A stretch of 64,000 bases of DNA from Leptospira sp. (GTDB taxonomy: Bacteria; Spirochaetota; Leptospiria; Leptospirales; Leptospiraceae): NCBI GenBank assembly GCA_016742255.1, contig JACVCB010000015.1:1-64000 (forward strand), read 5' to 3'. This document shows positions 27,706 through 37,544 of this stretch, in pieces; positions within the stretch are counted from its first letter, which is position 1; each line of letters starts with the position of its first letter. Made by a program: the position numbers and the translations under genes. Below the pieces are notes generated by a model. The model was not told the DNA's origin, did not search any database, and saw only the letters and a program-made list of their open reading frames with translations.

Positions 27706-28815
27706 TTACGTTGTTTGGAATCGAGTTTCTCGAAAAATTTTCCAAAAATCCCATAAGATGATCACGAGTGTTAACGCCATAGGCCCAATGATAATTCCAG
27801 CAACACCAAACTCTTGTAATCCGCCAATGAGGGATAAGAAAATTAAAAATGGGTGCGTTTTGAGTTTTTTATCAAGGAGTTTTGGTTTTACAAAATTTTC
27901 TAGAATGAGATAACTTGCCCCACCTGCTATCATGAAAAGTACACTACCTGTCCAATTTTCTTGGACAAGTCCAATATAAAGTCCAATCGGAAACCATACG
28001 ACAGATGTACCAACAACAGGTATGAGAGAAAATATAGTTGCGATACTTGAGAGTAAAAACTTGTTCGATACAGATGTAAAAAGTAAAAGAACGTAAATCA
28101 AAGCACCTTGTAAGAGTGAGATGAATAAATTTCCCATCATTACAGTTCGGATCGCTTCTTCGATCCTACGTCCTAGCCTTTCTTCAATTTCTGTGGGGAA
28201 TGGTAAAAGTAAAAACAATCCATGTTCCATTCTGCTCCCTTCTTTGTAGAGAAAGAAGAGTAAGATGAATGTAAAAAATCCATTGAAGATGATTGCTCCT
28301 GGAACTTCAAAAGACCCAAGTAAAAAACCAGAAGAATTTTTTAATAAACTATAAATAGAATCTAAGTTGAGAATATCCATGTGTTGACCCACATATTCCC
28401 GGTAAAGAATTGGCAGTTTGATCCAAAAAAATTCATTCTCTGTGAAAAAGTCAGTCAACATCGGACTATTCAGTAAAAGAGATACAATTGATTCTTCTGT
28501 GAGTTGGTTTCTTACATAACTAACTAAATTTAACGATTCTCGAATCAGAGTAGATACAATTAAATAAGAAGGAATAAACACACAAGCGAGCATAAGGATG
28601 ACCATGATATAGGGAGAAAGGCCATGAAATTTGACACCCAACACATTTTTCAATCGTTTGTGAAGTTTTCGTGTGGTTAAATAAAACAATAGGGCTAAAA
28701 AACTGGACCATAAAAATGGTTTGAATACAAAAAACAAAGTAAAACATGTAGCGAGAAAAATCCCTGCTAACAGAATGTAGACGATCGTTTCGTTTTTATT
28801 TTTGATCCAATTCAT
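27706..28815 (-). CDS. AI-2E family (YdiK/PerM-like) transporter
   Basis: A 369-residue membrane protein with about eight segments in the AI-2E transporter layout: paired N-terminal segments, a long soluble loop (residues about 95-170) and the C-terminal block LPFPTEIEERLGRRIEEAIRTVMMGN, then GALIYVLLLF, and LIPVVGTSVVWFPIGLYI, closing with KPKLLDKKLKTHPFLIFLSLIGGLQEFG. The family includes TqsA and sodium/proton antiporters, so the substrate is open. It lies in the run with xseA downstream and a small lipoprotein gene 2 bp upstream. Confidence 0.9.
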   Translation of the reverse strand: MNWIKNKNETIVYILLAGIFLATCFTLFFVFKPFLWSSFLALLFYLTTRKLHKRLKNVLGVKFHGLSPYIMVILMLACVFIPSYLIVSTLIRESLNLVSYVRNQLTEESIVSLLLNSPMLTDFFTENEFFWIKLPILYREYVGQHMDILNLDSIYSLLKNSSGFLLGSFEVPGAIIFNGFFTFILLFFLYKEGSRMEHGLFLLLPFPTEIEERLGRRIEEAIRTVMMGNLFISLLQGALIYVLLLFTSVSNKFLLSSIATIFSLIPVVGTSVVWFPIGLYIGLVQENWTGSVLFMIAGGASYLILENFVKPKLLDKKLKTHPFLIFLSLIGGLQEFGVAGIIIGPMALTLVIILWDFWKIFRETRFQTT

Positions 28816-28817
28816 GA

Positions 28818-29246
28818 TTAATAGGTAGAATGTTTTTTAAAGTAAAAACGAATTTGGTTGTTAGTTTCGTTTTTTGTTAGATAAATCGATAATGATTTTT
28901 TAATAAACCCTTCCAAAAGATAGGAAACTTCGGTTTCATTCACATTTTTTTCAATGAGTTTCCAATCGCCTTGGTTCACTCGGTAATCAATGTGTTTTTG
29001 GATTTCTTCCCATGACTCGGGAGTTTCTAAAAGTAAAAAAGCTTCTTTTGTGTGGATGTGACTTGTTTTGAATTCACTCGATTGAAGAAAGGTAGATTTT
29101 TCTGGAAAAAAAGACTGTGGAAAAGCGGGTGGTGGGTTTGTAGGGAATTTTGTCACGATGATTTGGTCAAACCGGTAGGTTTCCATTTGTTTGTTTGGGG
29201 TACATTGCCAAAACACAAGGAGTGAGAAGAGAAAAATTCGAAGCAT
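28818..29246 (-). CDS. Putative lipoprotein, function unknown
   Basis: A 142-residue protein with a short hydrophobic leader (MLRIFLFSLLVFWQC) whose last residue is a likely lipidated cysteine. The mature part contains a Pro-rich stretch (PTNPPPAFPQSFFPEK) and then a small mixed alpha/beta region. No known domain is visible. I prefer the ATG at 29246 since it gives a compact signal peptide; a TTG at 29258 is possible. It is the first gene of the minus-strand run that includes xseA and xseB. Confidence 0.68.
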   Translation of the reverse strand: MLRIFLFSLLVFWQCTPNKQMETYRFDQIIVTKFPTNPPPAFPQSFFPEKSTFLQSSEFKTSHIHTKEAFLLLETPESWEEIQKHIDYRVNQGDWKLIEKNVNETEVSYLLEGFIKKSLSIYLTKNETNNQIRFYFKKHSTY

Positions 29247-29366
29247 TAGGGAGAGCAAATGTCCTAGTATTGATTCCTTCCATTCATTTTTTAAAATCTT
29301 TGTTGCCTATCCCAAGAAAGGTTTATCCTTCTTCTTGTGTTAGAATCCATCCCATTCGAAGCCATA

Positions 29367-29978
29367 ATGAAAGAAATTCTCGAATTACCACCGCTTTTCC
29401 TTTGGGGTTTTTTCTGTTTTTCGAACTTTCTGGAGAATATTTTCCCACCTTGGCCAGGTGATACAATCACAGTCTTTTCGGGTTTTATATCCTCTACACC
29501 CAACTCTCCCGTTTCCTTTGGATCCGTTGTCATCGCTACCTTTTTAGGGAATCTGTTTGGGGGACTCGTCATGTATTATTTTGGGGAATCGTTTTTGAAA
29601 TTTCTGAAACGAACAAGGATCCCTGTTTTATCCAATCTATACCATGAGGAAAGTTTACATAAGACTTTAGTATGGTTTCGAAAGTACGAAAATGTAGTGG
29701 TTTTACTTTCAAGGTTCTCGGCAGGGATTCGATTTTTTGTTTCGATCGTCGCTGGAATGTCCAAAATGAACATCATTAAATTTGTTATCCTTTATTCCAT
29801 TGCCGTTTCATTATGGTGTGGATTACTTTTATTCGGCGGAAGTTTCCTTGGTTCGAATTGGAACCAAATCATTGTTATACTATCATACTACAATCGAACC
29901 ATTCTTGGTATCCTTTTGGTAATTTTTTTATACTTCCTTTACCAAATGTTTGGGAAATCAAATACGAAGTTGACATGA
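29367..29978 (+). CDS. DedA-family membrane protein
   Basis: A 203-residue integral membrane protein with the DedA pattern: an N-terminal segment with ENIFPPWPGDTITVFSGFI, the next GNLFGGLVMYYFGESFLKFL and the conserved Arg motif VVLLSRFSAGIRFFVSIVAGMSKM. DedA proteins act in lipid scrambling or flippase activity and membrane homeostasis. I use the ATG at 29367; an in-frame GTG at 29337 would add ten residues and has no better ribosome site. The divergent lipoprotein gene lies 120 bp upstream. Confidence 0.9.
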   Translation: MKEILELPPLFLWGFFCFSNFLENIFPPWPGDTITVFSGFISSTPNSPVSFGSVVIATFLGNLFGGLVMYYFGESFLKFLKRTRIPVLSNLYHEESLHKTLVWFRKYENVVVLLSRFSAGIRFFVSIVAGMSKMNIIKFVILYSIAVSLWCGLLLFGGSFLGSNWNQIIVILSYYNRTILGILLVIFLYFLYQMFGKSNTKLT

Positions 29979-29987
29979 TTTGGATTT

Positions 29988-32900
29988 ATGTTAGGGTTTT
30001 CATCCATGGATTCTTGGGGAAACATAGCGTTTGATTTTTATACTTTCGGCTCTCTCGTCGGAGTGATTTTTACTTTTTACAATGCACAATTATTTCTAAC
30101 GGTCAAAGAGAAATCAGAAGCCACTTACAACTTAGGAATGGGCACACTTTGGTTGGGTTTATTTCACTTTGGGTATTTGATTAACTTTTCCTTTATGGGA
30201 CCGGCCTCAGCGTATATGCGATGGTTTGTCATCATTGGTGCGATGGCGGGTTCCGTTTATCTCACTGGATTTTTCTTAAGTTACCCTGAAATTTATTTCC
30301 CGAGACTTAAAAAATCTATTTTTTGGATCTTAAGCAGTGTGGTCGTTCTTGTGACTGCATTTTTTGTCTACATCAGTTTGTCTGCTGGGAGATTGTTTTT
30401 TTTCAGTGGCCACTATTGGGATTTTCCTGTTCCTATTTTTTATAAAGCGTATGCTGTCATCGTTTTAGTCTTTTTTGTTTCCTTTACGATTGTTGCCATC
30501 CTGCAATTATTCAAGATGCCAAAAGAATCAAAGTTCACTTTGATTAGCATTCTGATCTCCTTTGTCCTCATTACAATGATTCCTGGTTTTTTGAATGTAT
30601 TGTCAAGAGATGGTGCAATTGGAAGGGGTTTATACCAAACGATTACTGACCTTGTTTTGGTTGTTGGTTTGTTTGTTGCCAATGTTGTTTATATCAATAA
30701 TACAAAAGACAAAACAACAATTTTATCAAGAATCATTGGTATCTCTTTGGCTTCGTTTTTGTTAATTTTACAATTGGTTGCCTATTCTGTGATCCAACAA
30801 ACAGAATCTAATTATGATTTGGTGCATACTGCAAGAGCCAAAAATTACATTGCTGGATTGGAAACAGACCAAGTTCCTAGTTTCCATTATTCCTATGATA
30901 TCCAAAACAGATCCTTTATCACACACAAAGGATTAGAAGAAACAAACGTAGAACCAAAAGGATATGAGGCTGAATTTTACAATGTTTGGGCCTTGGAGAT
31001 GATCTTATCGTTTGAGAAAAATGAAAATTGGAAAGCTAAGGTCAATGAACTTTTACTCCAATTGCCAGAGACAAGTAACGGTTATTCGAACGAAATCAAA
31101 CGATTGTTAAAAGAAGATCGAATCACTTCTCCAAAAGAGTTAATTTCAGAGATTGAATCTGAAAAACGTAAAATTTTATACACACGTAATAAACTACGAG
31201 AGATTCCTGTTTCTAATTTTACTGAAAAAGCATCTGGACTTGTGAAAAACGAAGAGGGGGCACTCTCAGGATTTTATGCCGAGGCAAGGAAAATTCTTTC
31301 TTCTAATCGATCAGAGGAATTAAAATTCGAAACTTTAGACCAAATGTTTTCTCCCATGCCAAACCATGGTGAAAGAAACTATCGTGGCCAAGTGAAGTTT
31401 GAAACAAAGAATCCCAAATTTTCTTTTTATGTAAGTTATCTGATTGTAGATAAAAAAAATGAAATTGTTCATGAAGTAGGTTATCCATACACTGATTACA
31501 GAAGTTTCCAACATGAAGTGACTTTGCCTTGGATCATTGGTTTACTGGCTCTTGCCGTTCTAGTGATTTTGGGATATCGATTGTTCTTTCTCATTGCACT
31601 CATTCGTCCCGTGGAACAAATCATTGAAGGATTAACCGAGGTAAACTCTGGTAATTTAGAATACCGCCTAACGGTGCATGTGGAGGATGACATTGGATTT
31701 ATGGCGAGGTCCTTTAACCGGATGGTGCGTTCGATCCAAGCTGCTCGTAAAAAATTGCAACAGTATGCCGAACAACTAGAAGAAAAAGTACAAGAACGTA
31801 CAAAGGAATTAGAAAATACATTAAAGGAAGTTCAGTCTTTAAAACACCAACAAGATGGGGATTATTTTTTAACCTCCCTCCTTTTACAACCGTTTCATAC
31901 CAATCATGCCAAACACCAAAATGTACGTGTGGATTTTTTATTAGAACAAAAGAAAAAGTTCACATTCAAACAATATGAAAAAGAGATTGGTGGTGACCTC
32001 AATATTGCCAATCAAATTGTACTCAACAATCGTTCTTACACTGTATTTTTAAATGCAGACGCAATGGGGAAATCAATGCAAGGTGCGGGAGGAGCCCTTG
32101 TCCTTGGATCTGTATTTGAATCGATTATCACAAGAACCCAACTCTTAAGTGAAGCGCGAAATACATATCCAGAAAGATGGATCAAAAATACGTTTTTAGA
32201 ACTTCATAAAATTTTTGAAGGTTTTGATGGCTCCATGCTCGTATCACTCGTATTAGGTGTGATTGACAATGAAACAGGATTACTTTATTTTATCAATGCT
32301 GAACACCCATGGATTGTATTGTACAGAGATGGAATCGCCAGTTTTATCGAAAACGAATTGATGTTCCGAAAATTGGGAACATCCGGTGTCCAAGGGAATT
32401 TATATATCAAAACATTCCAATTGGAAGCAGGTGATATCCTCATTGCTGGTTCTGATGGTCGTGATGATTTATTAATATCACATACGGAAGATGGAAAACG
32501 AGTCATCAATGAAGATGAAAAACTATTTCTTAAAATGGTGGAAGCGGGAAAAGGGGAACTTGATTTAATTTATGATGAAATGGCTAAATTTGGTGCTTTA
32601 ACTGACGACTTATCGATGTTACGTGTTTCTTTTATCGAAGAAAAAGAACGTTACAAAATTGAAAAAGATAAGTTAAGAGAAATCCAATCATTGTTAGCAA
32701 AAGCCAAAGAAGCAAGTGACTCCTCTGATCTGCAGGAAGCGGTTACCTATTTAGAAAAAGCACATTCCTTAGAGGAAAACATCCCTGAGATCAAAAAGAA
32801 ATTCATCCAATTGTACTTAAAACTCAAGGACTATGGGAATGCGAAAAAAATGGCCAAAGACTATAGTTTACTTCGACCTATGGATACTGAGATCATGTAC

Positions 32901-33155
32901 ATCACAGCGTTTTGTGCAAGGAAAGTGGCTGATATCAAAACCGCCATTGATTTTGGGGAAAGGGTAAGACTTCGTGATCCCAATCATGTCAAAAACTTGA
33001 TCAATTTGGGACAAACCTACTTAGCAGATAAAAATTATTTGAGAGCTGAAAATATTCTCAGTTCCGCTCTCGAACTGGACCCGGAAAATCCAAGTTTGGT
33101 TCGGCTCATCGAACACATTCGGAAAAAACAATTAAAACAAGAAGAAACCCATTAG
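29988..33155 (+). CDS. Membrane receptor with HAMP, SpoIIE-type PP2C phosphatase and TPR tail
   Basis: A 1055-residue sensor. Residues about 15-270 hold eight or so membrane segments like a 7TM receptor region. An extracytoplasmic domain follows (about 275-510), then a membrane segment (about 513-535), HAMP (RPVEQIIEGLTEVNSGNLEYRL with GFMARSFNRM), a coiled coil (about 585-630) and a SpoIIE/RsbU-type phosphatase (about 640-885) with metal motifs NADAMGKSMQG, GSDGRDD and LTDDLSMLRV. The last 165 residues are TPR-like. It should dephosphorylate a serine/threonine-phosphorylated partner such as an anti-anti-sigma factor in response to an outside signal. An ATG at 30006 is an alternative start. 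FemAB-like, clpS and clpA genes follow on the same strand. Confidence 0.9.
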   Translation: MLGFSSMDSWGNIAFDFYTFGSLVGVIFTFYNAQLFLTVKEKSEATYNLGMGTLWLGLFHFGYLINFSFMGPASAYMRWFVIIGAMAGSVYLTGFFLSYPEIYFPRLKKSIFWILSSVVVLVTAFFVYISLSAGRLFFFSGHYWDFPVPIFYKAYAVIVLVFFVSFTIVAILQLFKMPKESKFTLISILISFVLITMIPGFLNVLSRDGAIGRGLYQTITDLVLVVGLFVANVVYINNTKDKTTILSRIIGISLASFLLILQLVAYSVIQQTESNYDLVHTARAKNYIAGLETDQVPSFHYSYDIQNRSFITHKGLEETNVEPKGYEAEFYNVWALEMILSFEKNENWKAKVNELLLQLPETSNGYSNEIKRLLKEDRITSPKELISEIESEKRKILYTRNKLREIPVSNFTEKASGLVKNEEGALSGFYAEARKILSSNRSEELKFETLDQMFSPMPNHGERNYRGQVKFETKNPKFSFYVSYLIVDKKNEIVHEVGYPYTDYRSFQHEVTLPWIIGLLALAVLVILGYRLFFLIALIRPVEQIIEGLTEVNSGNLEYRLTVHVEDDIGFMARSFNRMVRSIQAARKKLQQYAEQLEEKVQERTKELENTLKEVQSLKHQQDGDYFLTSLLLQPFHTNHAKHQNVRVDFLLEQKKKFTFKQYEKEIGGDLNIANQIVLNNRSYTVFLNADAMGKSMQGAGGALVLGSVFESIITRTQLLSEARNTYPERWIKNTFLELHKIFEGFDGSMLVSLVLGVIDNETGLLYFINAEHPWIVLYRDGIASFIENELMFRKLGTSGVQGNLYIKTFQLEAGDILIAGSDGRDDLLISHTEDGKRVINEDEKLFLKMVEAGKGELDLIYDEMAKFGALTDDLSMLRVSFIEEKERYKIEKDKLREIQSLLAKAKEASDSSDLQEAVTYLEKAHSLEENIPEIKKKFIQLYLKLKDYGNAKKMAKDYSLLRPMDTEIMYITAFCARKVADIKTAIDFGERVRLRDPNHVKNLINLGQTYLADKNYLRAENILSSALELDPENPSLVRLIEHIRKKQLKQEETH

Positions 33156-33170
33156 AGTCTAAACATTTGA

Positions 33171-34334
33171 GTGGATGAACCAATTAAGATAGAGATTTCC
33201 CATAGTTTTTTTGAATTCAACAAGGAAGAGTGGAACAAACTCGTTCCTTCTGATTCCGTCTTCCAGGAATTTGAATTTTTGTCAGGTTTGGAAGAAACAG
33301 GCAACATTGGGAAATCGGATTGGAGACCCATAATTGTTTCCGCCAGGTCAGAAGGAAAACTTTTAGGGCTCATTCCCAGTTATTTGCGGAAAGACTCCTA
33401 TGGGGAATATATCTTTGATTTCCAATGGGCCAATGCATTCCACAGAGCAGGCATTCCCTATTATCCAAAACTCACAGTTGCTGTTCCCTTTACACCTGTG
33501 ACTGGATCTCGGATTTTGTTCCACCCAGAACTGACGGATGGAGAAAAAGCTTCGTTAGGTCAAAAGCTTTTAATGGCTTTAAAAGAGTTTGGAGAACGAG
33601 AAGGAGTTTCTTCGATTCACATTTTATTTTGTAAGGACGAAGAACAAATCCTTTCTCAGAACTCTGGGTTTCACCCTCGTTTGTCCCACCAATACCACTG
33701 GTTCAATCGAGGGTTTTCTAATTTTGAAGAATTTTTATCTACCTTGGTTAAGGAGAGGCGTAAGTCCATTCGCAGTGAACGTAAAAAAATTTCAGAAACA
33801 GGGCTACAAATCAAAACACTTACTGGGGATCTCATTCAGGAAGAACATGCAAATCTCTTTTATGAATTTTATAAGGACACTCACAGTAAAAAATGGGGAC
33901 AAGCTTACTTAAACCGAATGTTCTTTTTAAAGATGGTGGAAACCTTCCGCCATAGATTACTCCTTGTTCTTGCTTCTAAACCCAATGGAGATCCTGTAGG
34001 TGGGACTTGGAATTTATACCGAGATGGATTTTTATATGGAAGGTATTGGGGTGCATTGGAACACATACCCAATTTACATTTTGAATGTTGTTATTACCAA
34101 TTGATAGATTATGCAATTGAACATAAAATGGAAAGAGTAGAAGCAGGGGCACAAGGGGAACATAAATTCCTGAGAGGGTATGAGACAGTTCCCATGTTCA
34201 GTTCTCATTTTATATACAATGAACAAGGTAGAAGTGCTATAGAATCCTATTTAGAAAAAGAGATCAAAATGGAAAGGGAAAATATTGAAGCATACAATGC
34301 ACATTCACCTATCAAAGCTCTGAGGGAGGGGTAA
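33171..34334 (+). CDS. FemAB-like (DUF482) GNAT-fold acyltransferase
   Basis: A 387-residue protein of the FemAB-like group: SDSVFQEFEFLSGLEETG near the N terminus, the substrate-side block FDFQWANAFHRAGIPYYPKL, then RRKSIRSERKKI and the C-terminal GGTWNLYRDGFLYGRYWGAL, followed by FECCYYQLIDYAI and EAGAQGEHKFLRGYET. The Fem group transfers aminoacyl groups onto peptidoglycan precursors, but the exact reaction of this branch is not established. The start is a GTG 16 bp after the phosphatase stop codon, and the end overlaps the clpS start (TAATG), so it belongs to this run. Confidence 0.88.
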   Translation: MDEPIKIEISHSFFEFNKEEWNKLVPSDSVFQEFEFLSGLEETGNIGKSDWRPIIVSARSEGKLLGLIPSYLRKDSYGEYIFDFQWANAFHRAGIPYYPKLTVAVPFTPVTGSRILFHPELTDGEKASLGQKLLMALKEFGEREGVSSIHILFCKDEEQILSQNSGFHPRLSHQYHWFNRGFSNFEEFLSTLVKERRKSIRSERKKISETGLQIKTLTGDLIQEEHANLFYEFYKDTHSKKWGQAYLNRMFFLKMVETFRHRLLLVLASKPNGDPVGGTWNLYRDGFLYGRYWGALEHIPNLHFECCYYQLIDYAIEHKMERVEAGAQGEHKFLRGYETVPMFSSHFIYNEQGRSAIESYLEKEIKMERENIEAYNAHSPIKALREG

Positions 34335-34669
34335 TGTCTGAAACGAAAAGAAAGTCATATACCGATTTTAATGTTGAATTATTAGAAAAAGAAAAACAGA
34401 AAAAACAATTAAAAAAACCAAATCGTTTTAAAGTGATTTTAATTAACGATGATTATACACCTCAAGAGTTTGTTGTTTATGTTTTAGCAGTAGTTTTTCG
34501 GAAATCAATGGAAGAGTCACGTCAAATTATGTGGAAGGCACATACGGAAGGTTCTGCTGTTTGTGGGGTGTATTCATTAGACATTGCACGCACAAAAGTA
34601 GAAGAAGTACATAAATTAGCTGATGAGGCTGGTCACCCCTTACAATGCCAATTGGCAAAAGAGGAATAA
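34334..34669 (+). CDS. clpS: ATP-dependent Clp protease adaptor ClpS
   Basis: A 111-residue protein with a charged N-terminal extension (about 25 residues) and a full ClpS core: KVILINDDYTPQEFVVYVL with the N-end-rule pocket Asp pair, the ClpA-contact helix region, then IMWKAHTEGSAVCGVYSLDIA. It delivers proteins with destabilising N-terminal residues to ClpAP. It overlaps the FemAB-like stop by one base and ends 2 bp before clpA. Confidence 0.96.
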   Translation: MSETKRKSYTDFNVELLEKEKQKKQLKKPNRFKVILINDDYTPQEFVVYVLAVVFRKSMEESRQIMWKAHTEGSAVCGVYSLDIARTKVEEVHKLADEAGHPLQCQLAKEE

Positions 34670-34671
34670 AT

Positions 34672-36945
34672 ATGAATTTTTCAACAGATTTAGAAAAAAC
34701 TTTAGAACTTGCGCAGAAAGAAGCGACAAAGTACCATCATGAATTTGTAACGTTGGAACATTTGTTATATGGACTAACCTTTAACGAAAAAACAAAAGAT
34801 GTCCTTGTAAATGTGGGATGTGATTTGGATTTACTTCGGAAGGAGTTACTTGCATACTTTGAAGAGGATTTATCTTCTATCTCTGTTCCAAATTTAAAAA
34901 TCCAACCAAAATACACTGTTGGAGTTCAGTTTGTCATCCAATTCGCTGCCTTTCATGTCCAAAATTCTGGTAAGGAAGAAGTGGATGGAAATAATGTTTT
35001 GGTTGCTCTATTTCGGGAAGAAGATAGCCAAGCTTGTTATCTGTTAGCAAAACAAGATATCAAACGATTGGATGTGATCAAATACATCTCCCATGGTTTC
35101 AAAAAAGATATCGATTCAAATGAACCCGATTTTACTTCCGATGAAGAATCCTTCGAAGAAGAAACGGAAGGTAAATCAAAACAGTCTGCTTTGGAAAAAT
35201 TCTGTGTGAATTTGACCGAAAAAGCAAAATCAGGAACTTTAGACCCTTGCATTGGAAGGGAAACTGAAATCCAAAGGACAATCCATATCCTTTCTAGACG
35301 AAGGAAAAATAACCCAATTTTTGTAGGAGAAGCTGGTGTTGGGAAAACATCGATTGTCGAAGGCCTTGCAGAAAGAGTCGTACAAGGAAAAGTTCCAAAA
35401 AGTTTGTTAGGATTGGAAATTTATTCTTTGGATATGGGACTGGTTATGGCAGGAACCAAATTCCGAGGAGAGTTTGAAGAACGTTTAAAGGCAATTTTAC
35501 AAGAGTTAGTGGGAAAGCCTGAGAAGGTCATTTTTATCGATGAAATCCATACCATTGTAGGTGCAGGAGCAGTGTCTGGTGGGAGTCTTGATGCTTCCAA
35601 TCTGATGAAACCAGCCCTTGCCAATGGTGAACTTAAGTGTATAGGAACCACCACTTTTAAAGAATACAAATCTATATTTGAAAAGGACCATGCATTATCG
35701 CGAAGGTTTCAAAAAATTGAAGTAGTGGAACCTTCCAGAGAAGACGCCATACAGATATTAAATGGTCTTAAAGCAAAATATGAATCCTTTCATGGTGTCC
35801 ATTACAGCCAAAAAGCCATCGAGGCATGTGTGGATTTGTCTACCTTACACTTACGTGATCGTTTTTTGCCAGACAAAGCCATTGACCTTTTGGATGAAGC
35901 AGGAGCCTTTGTAAAGTTACGTGACGAAAACAAAGAGAAAACAAAAAAGACTGTTGGTATCTTTGAAATCGAATCCTTGGTTGCTAAAATCGCGAAGATC
36001 CCCGAAAAAACAGTAAAGACTGATGATAAAAAGAAATTGGAATCTTTGGATGCCGAAATCAAAACCATTGTTTTTGGGCAAGACCATGCCATCGATCAAA
36101 TTGTAGATGCCATTCACTATTCACGTTCAGGACTTGGGGATGAAGGAAAACCAATAGGTAGTTTTTTATTTGTAGGTCCTACTGGAGTTGGGAAAACGGA
36201 AGTTGCAAAAACTCTGGCAGATAAAATGGGAATTCAATTTCTCCGTTTTGATATGAGTGAGTATATGGAAAAACATTCTGTATCACGACTCATTGGTAGT
36301 CCTCCGGGTTACGTGGGGTATGACCAAGGGGGGCAACTCACAGATGCAATTGCGAAAACTCCACACTGTGTGCTTCTTTTTGATGAAATTGAAAAAGCCC
36401 ATGAGGATATTTACAACATCCTTTTACAAGTGATGGACCATGCTACTTTAACAGATAGCACAGGGAAAAAGGCAGATTTCAAAAACGTAATCCTAATTTT
36501 GACAACAAATACCGGTGCCCAGGAAAGTTCTAAACCTCTTCTTGGTTTTGATTCGGATCGTTATGACGATCGATCTTTGAAAGCAATCGAAAGGACATTT
36601 ACTCCTGAATTTCGTAACCGTTTAACAGCTGTCATTGAATTCAATTCCCTATCCATTTCAATTGTGGAACAGGTTGTCAAACGAATGTTCCAAACCTTAC
36701 AAAACAAGGCAAAAGAGAAGGGAATCCAATTGGATATTACAGAGAAAGCCGTGAGGTATTTGGCAGAAACTGGGTATGATCGGGCCATGGGAGCAAGACC
36801 CATCCAAAGGATCATCAATTCGGAAATAGGAAAACCATTATCGAAAAAACTACTTTTTCATAAAGACAAGGTGAAGGCATTTTTGGTGGACTTACAAGAG
36901 AACCTTGGAAAACCAAATTTGGAGATAGTAGAAGTAGAATCTTAA
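34672..36945 (+). CDS. clpA: ATP-dependent Clp protease ATP-binding subunit ClpA
   Basis: A 757-residue Hsp100 unfoldase. Two ClpN repeats (about 1-145) are followed by AAA+ domain 1 with Walker A GEAGVGKTS and Walker B VIFIDEIHTIVGAG, then AAA+ domain 2 with Walker A GPTGVGKTE and VLLFDEIEKAH, then the D2-small domain with GARPIQRII. It pairs with ClpS, which lies just upstream, and needs ClpP from elsewhere. The ATG at 34672 has AGAGGA about 6 nt upstream; a start nine codons earlier would overlap clpS and lacks it. Confidence 0.97.
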   Translation: MNFSTDLEKTLELAQKEATKYHHEFVTLEHLLYGLTFNEKTKDVLVNVGCDLDLLRKELLAYFEEDLSSISVPNLKIQPKYTVGVQFVIQFAAFHVQNSGKEEVDGNNVLVALFREEDSQACYLLAKQDIKRLDVIKYISHGFKKDIDSNEPDFTSDEESFEEETEGKSKQSALEKFCVNLTEKAKSGTLDPCIGRETEIQRTIHILSRRRKNNPIFVGEAGVGKTSIVEGLAERVVQGKVPKSLLGLEIYSLDMGLVMAGTKFRGEFEERLKAILQELVGKPEKVIFIDEIHTIVGAGAVSGGSLDASNLMKPALANGELKCIGTTTFKEYKSIFEKDHALSRRFQKIEVVEPSREDAIQILNGLKAKYESFHGVHYSQKAIEACVDLSTLHLRDRFLPDKAIDLLDEAGAFVKLRDENKEKTKKTVGIFEIESLVAKIAKIPEKTVKTDDKKKLESLDAEIKTIVFGQDHAIDQIVDAIHYSRSGLGDEGKPIGSFLFVGPTGVGKTEVAKTLADKMGIQFLRFDMSEYMEKHSVSRLIGSPPGYVGYDQGGQLTDAIAKTPHCVLLFDEIEKAHEDIYNILLQVMDHATLTDSTGKKADFKNVILILTTNTGAQESSKPLLGFDSDRYDDRSLKAIERTFTPEFRNRLTAVIEFNSLSISIVEQVVKRMFQTLQNKAKEKGIQLDITEKAVRYLAETGYDRAMGARPIQRIINSEIGKPLSKKLLFHKDKVKAFLVDLQENLGKPNLEIVEVES

Positions 36946-36992
36946 TGGTTGTATACTAGAGGTTGGTATTTTCAGTTTCCCTTTGAATGATT

Positions 36993-37544
36993 CTAGTGGG
37001 AATGTAAAAATACCTCATCCTCTTTTTTAAAACTTAAATACCCGAATAAAAAGGCAAAAAACAGTGAACCTAGGAAAAGGTAAAAAGTGATTTGAGTTGT
37101 CACTTCACTTGCATTGACAAAGTCATAATACGTTCTTTTGGGCTCTAAATATCCCCAAATCACAATGATCGCTGATACCATCTCAGTTGCAAAAAACCAA
37201 ATCCTTGTCCAAGAAGACTTCCAAAAACCTAAAAAGAAAAAATTAAGTAAACTGATTAAGATAAATATGGAGTTGAGTTTGGGACTTAATGAGATGGATT
37301 CTTTACTTTCAAAAAAAGTAATCTCATAACGGAACCAAGGCAAAACCGCAAACAAAAGTTGGAGGAATAAAAAAATAAAAAATATTTTATCATAGAATAG
37401 TTTTGTTTTCCAATAACTATATAATGACAATGTAATCCTTTTTCCTAAATACCACCAAACTTTGAGTAAATCTGGTATTAGTTTGATTGTTTCTTTCAGG
37501 AAAATTAAGAATTCGGAAATTAAATTTAAAATTGAATTTGTCAT
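36993..37544 (-). CDS. Small membrane protein, function unknown
   Basis: A 183-residue protein with about four membrane segments (near residues 52-72, 88-110, 117-135 and 150-170) and an N-terminal stretch that may lie on the membrane. A conserved-looking acidic/aromatic linker (GYLEPKRTYYDFVNASEVTT) lies between segments three and four. No family is recognised. Its ATG overlaps the TGA of the RidA gene upstream (ATGA), so the two are coupled. Confidence 0.65.
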   Translation of the reverse strand: MTNSILNLISEFLIFLKETIKLIPDLLKVWWYLGKRITLSLYSYWKTKLFYDKIFFIFLFLQLLFAVLPWFRYEITFFESKESISLSPKLNSIFILISLLNFFFLGFWKSSWTRIWFFATEMVSAIIVIWGYLEPKRTYYDFVNASEVTTQITFYLFLGSLFFAFLFGYLSFKKEDEVFLHSH

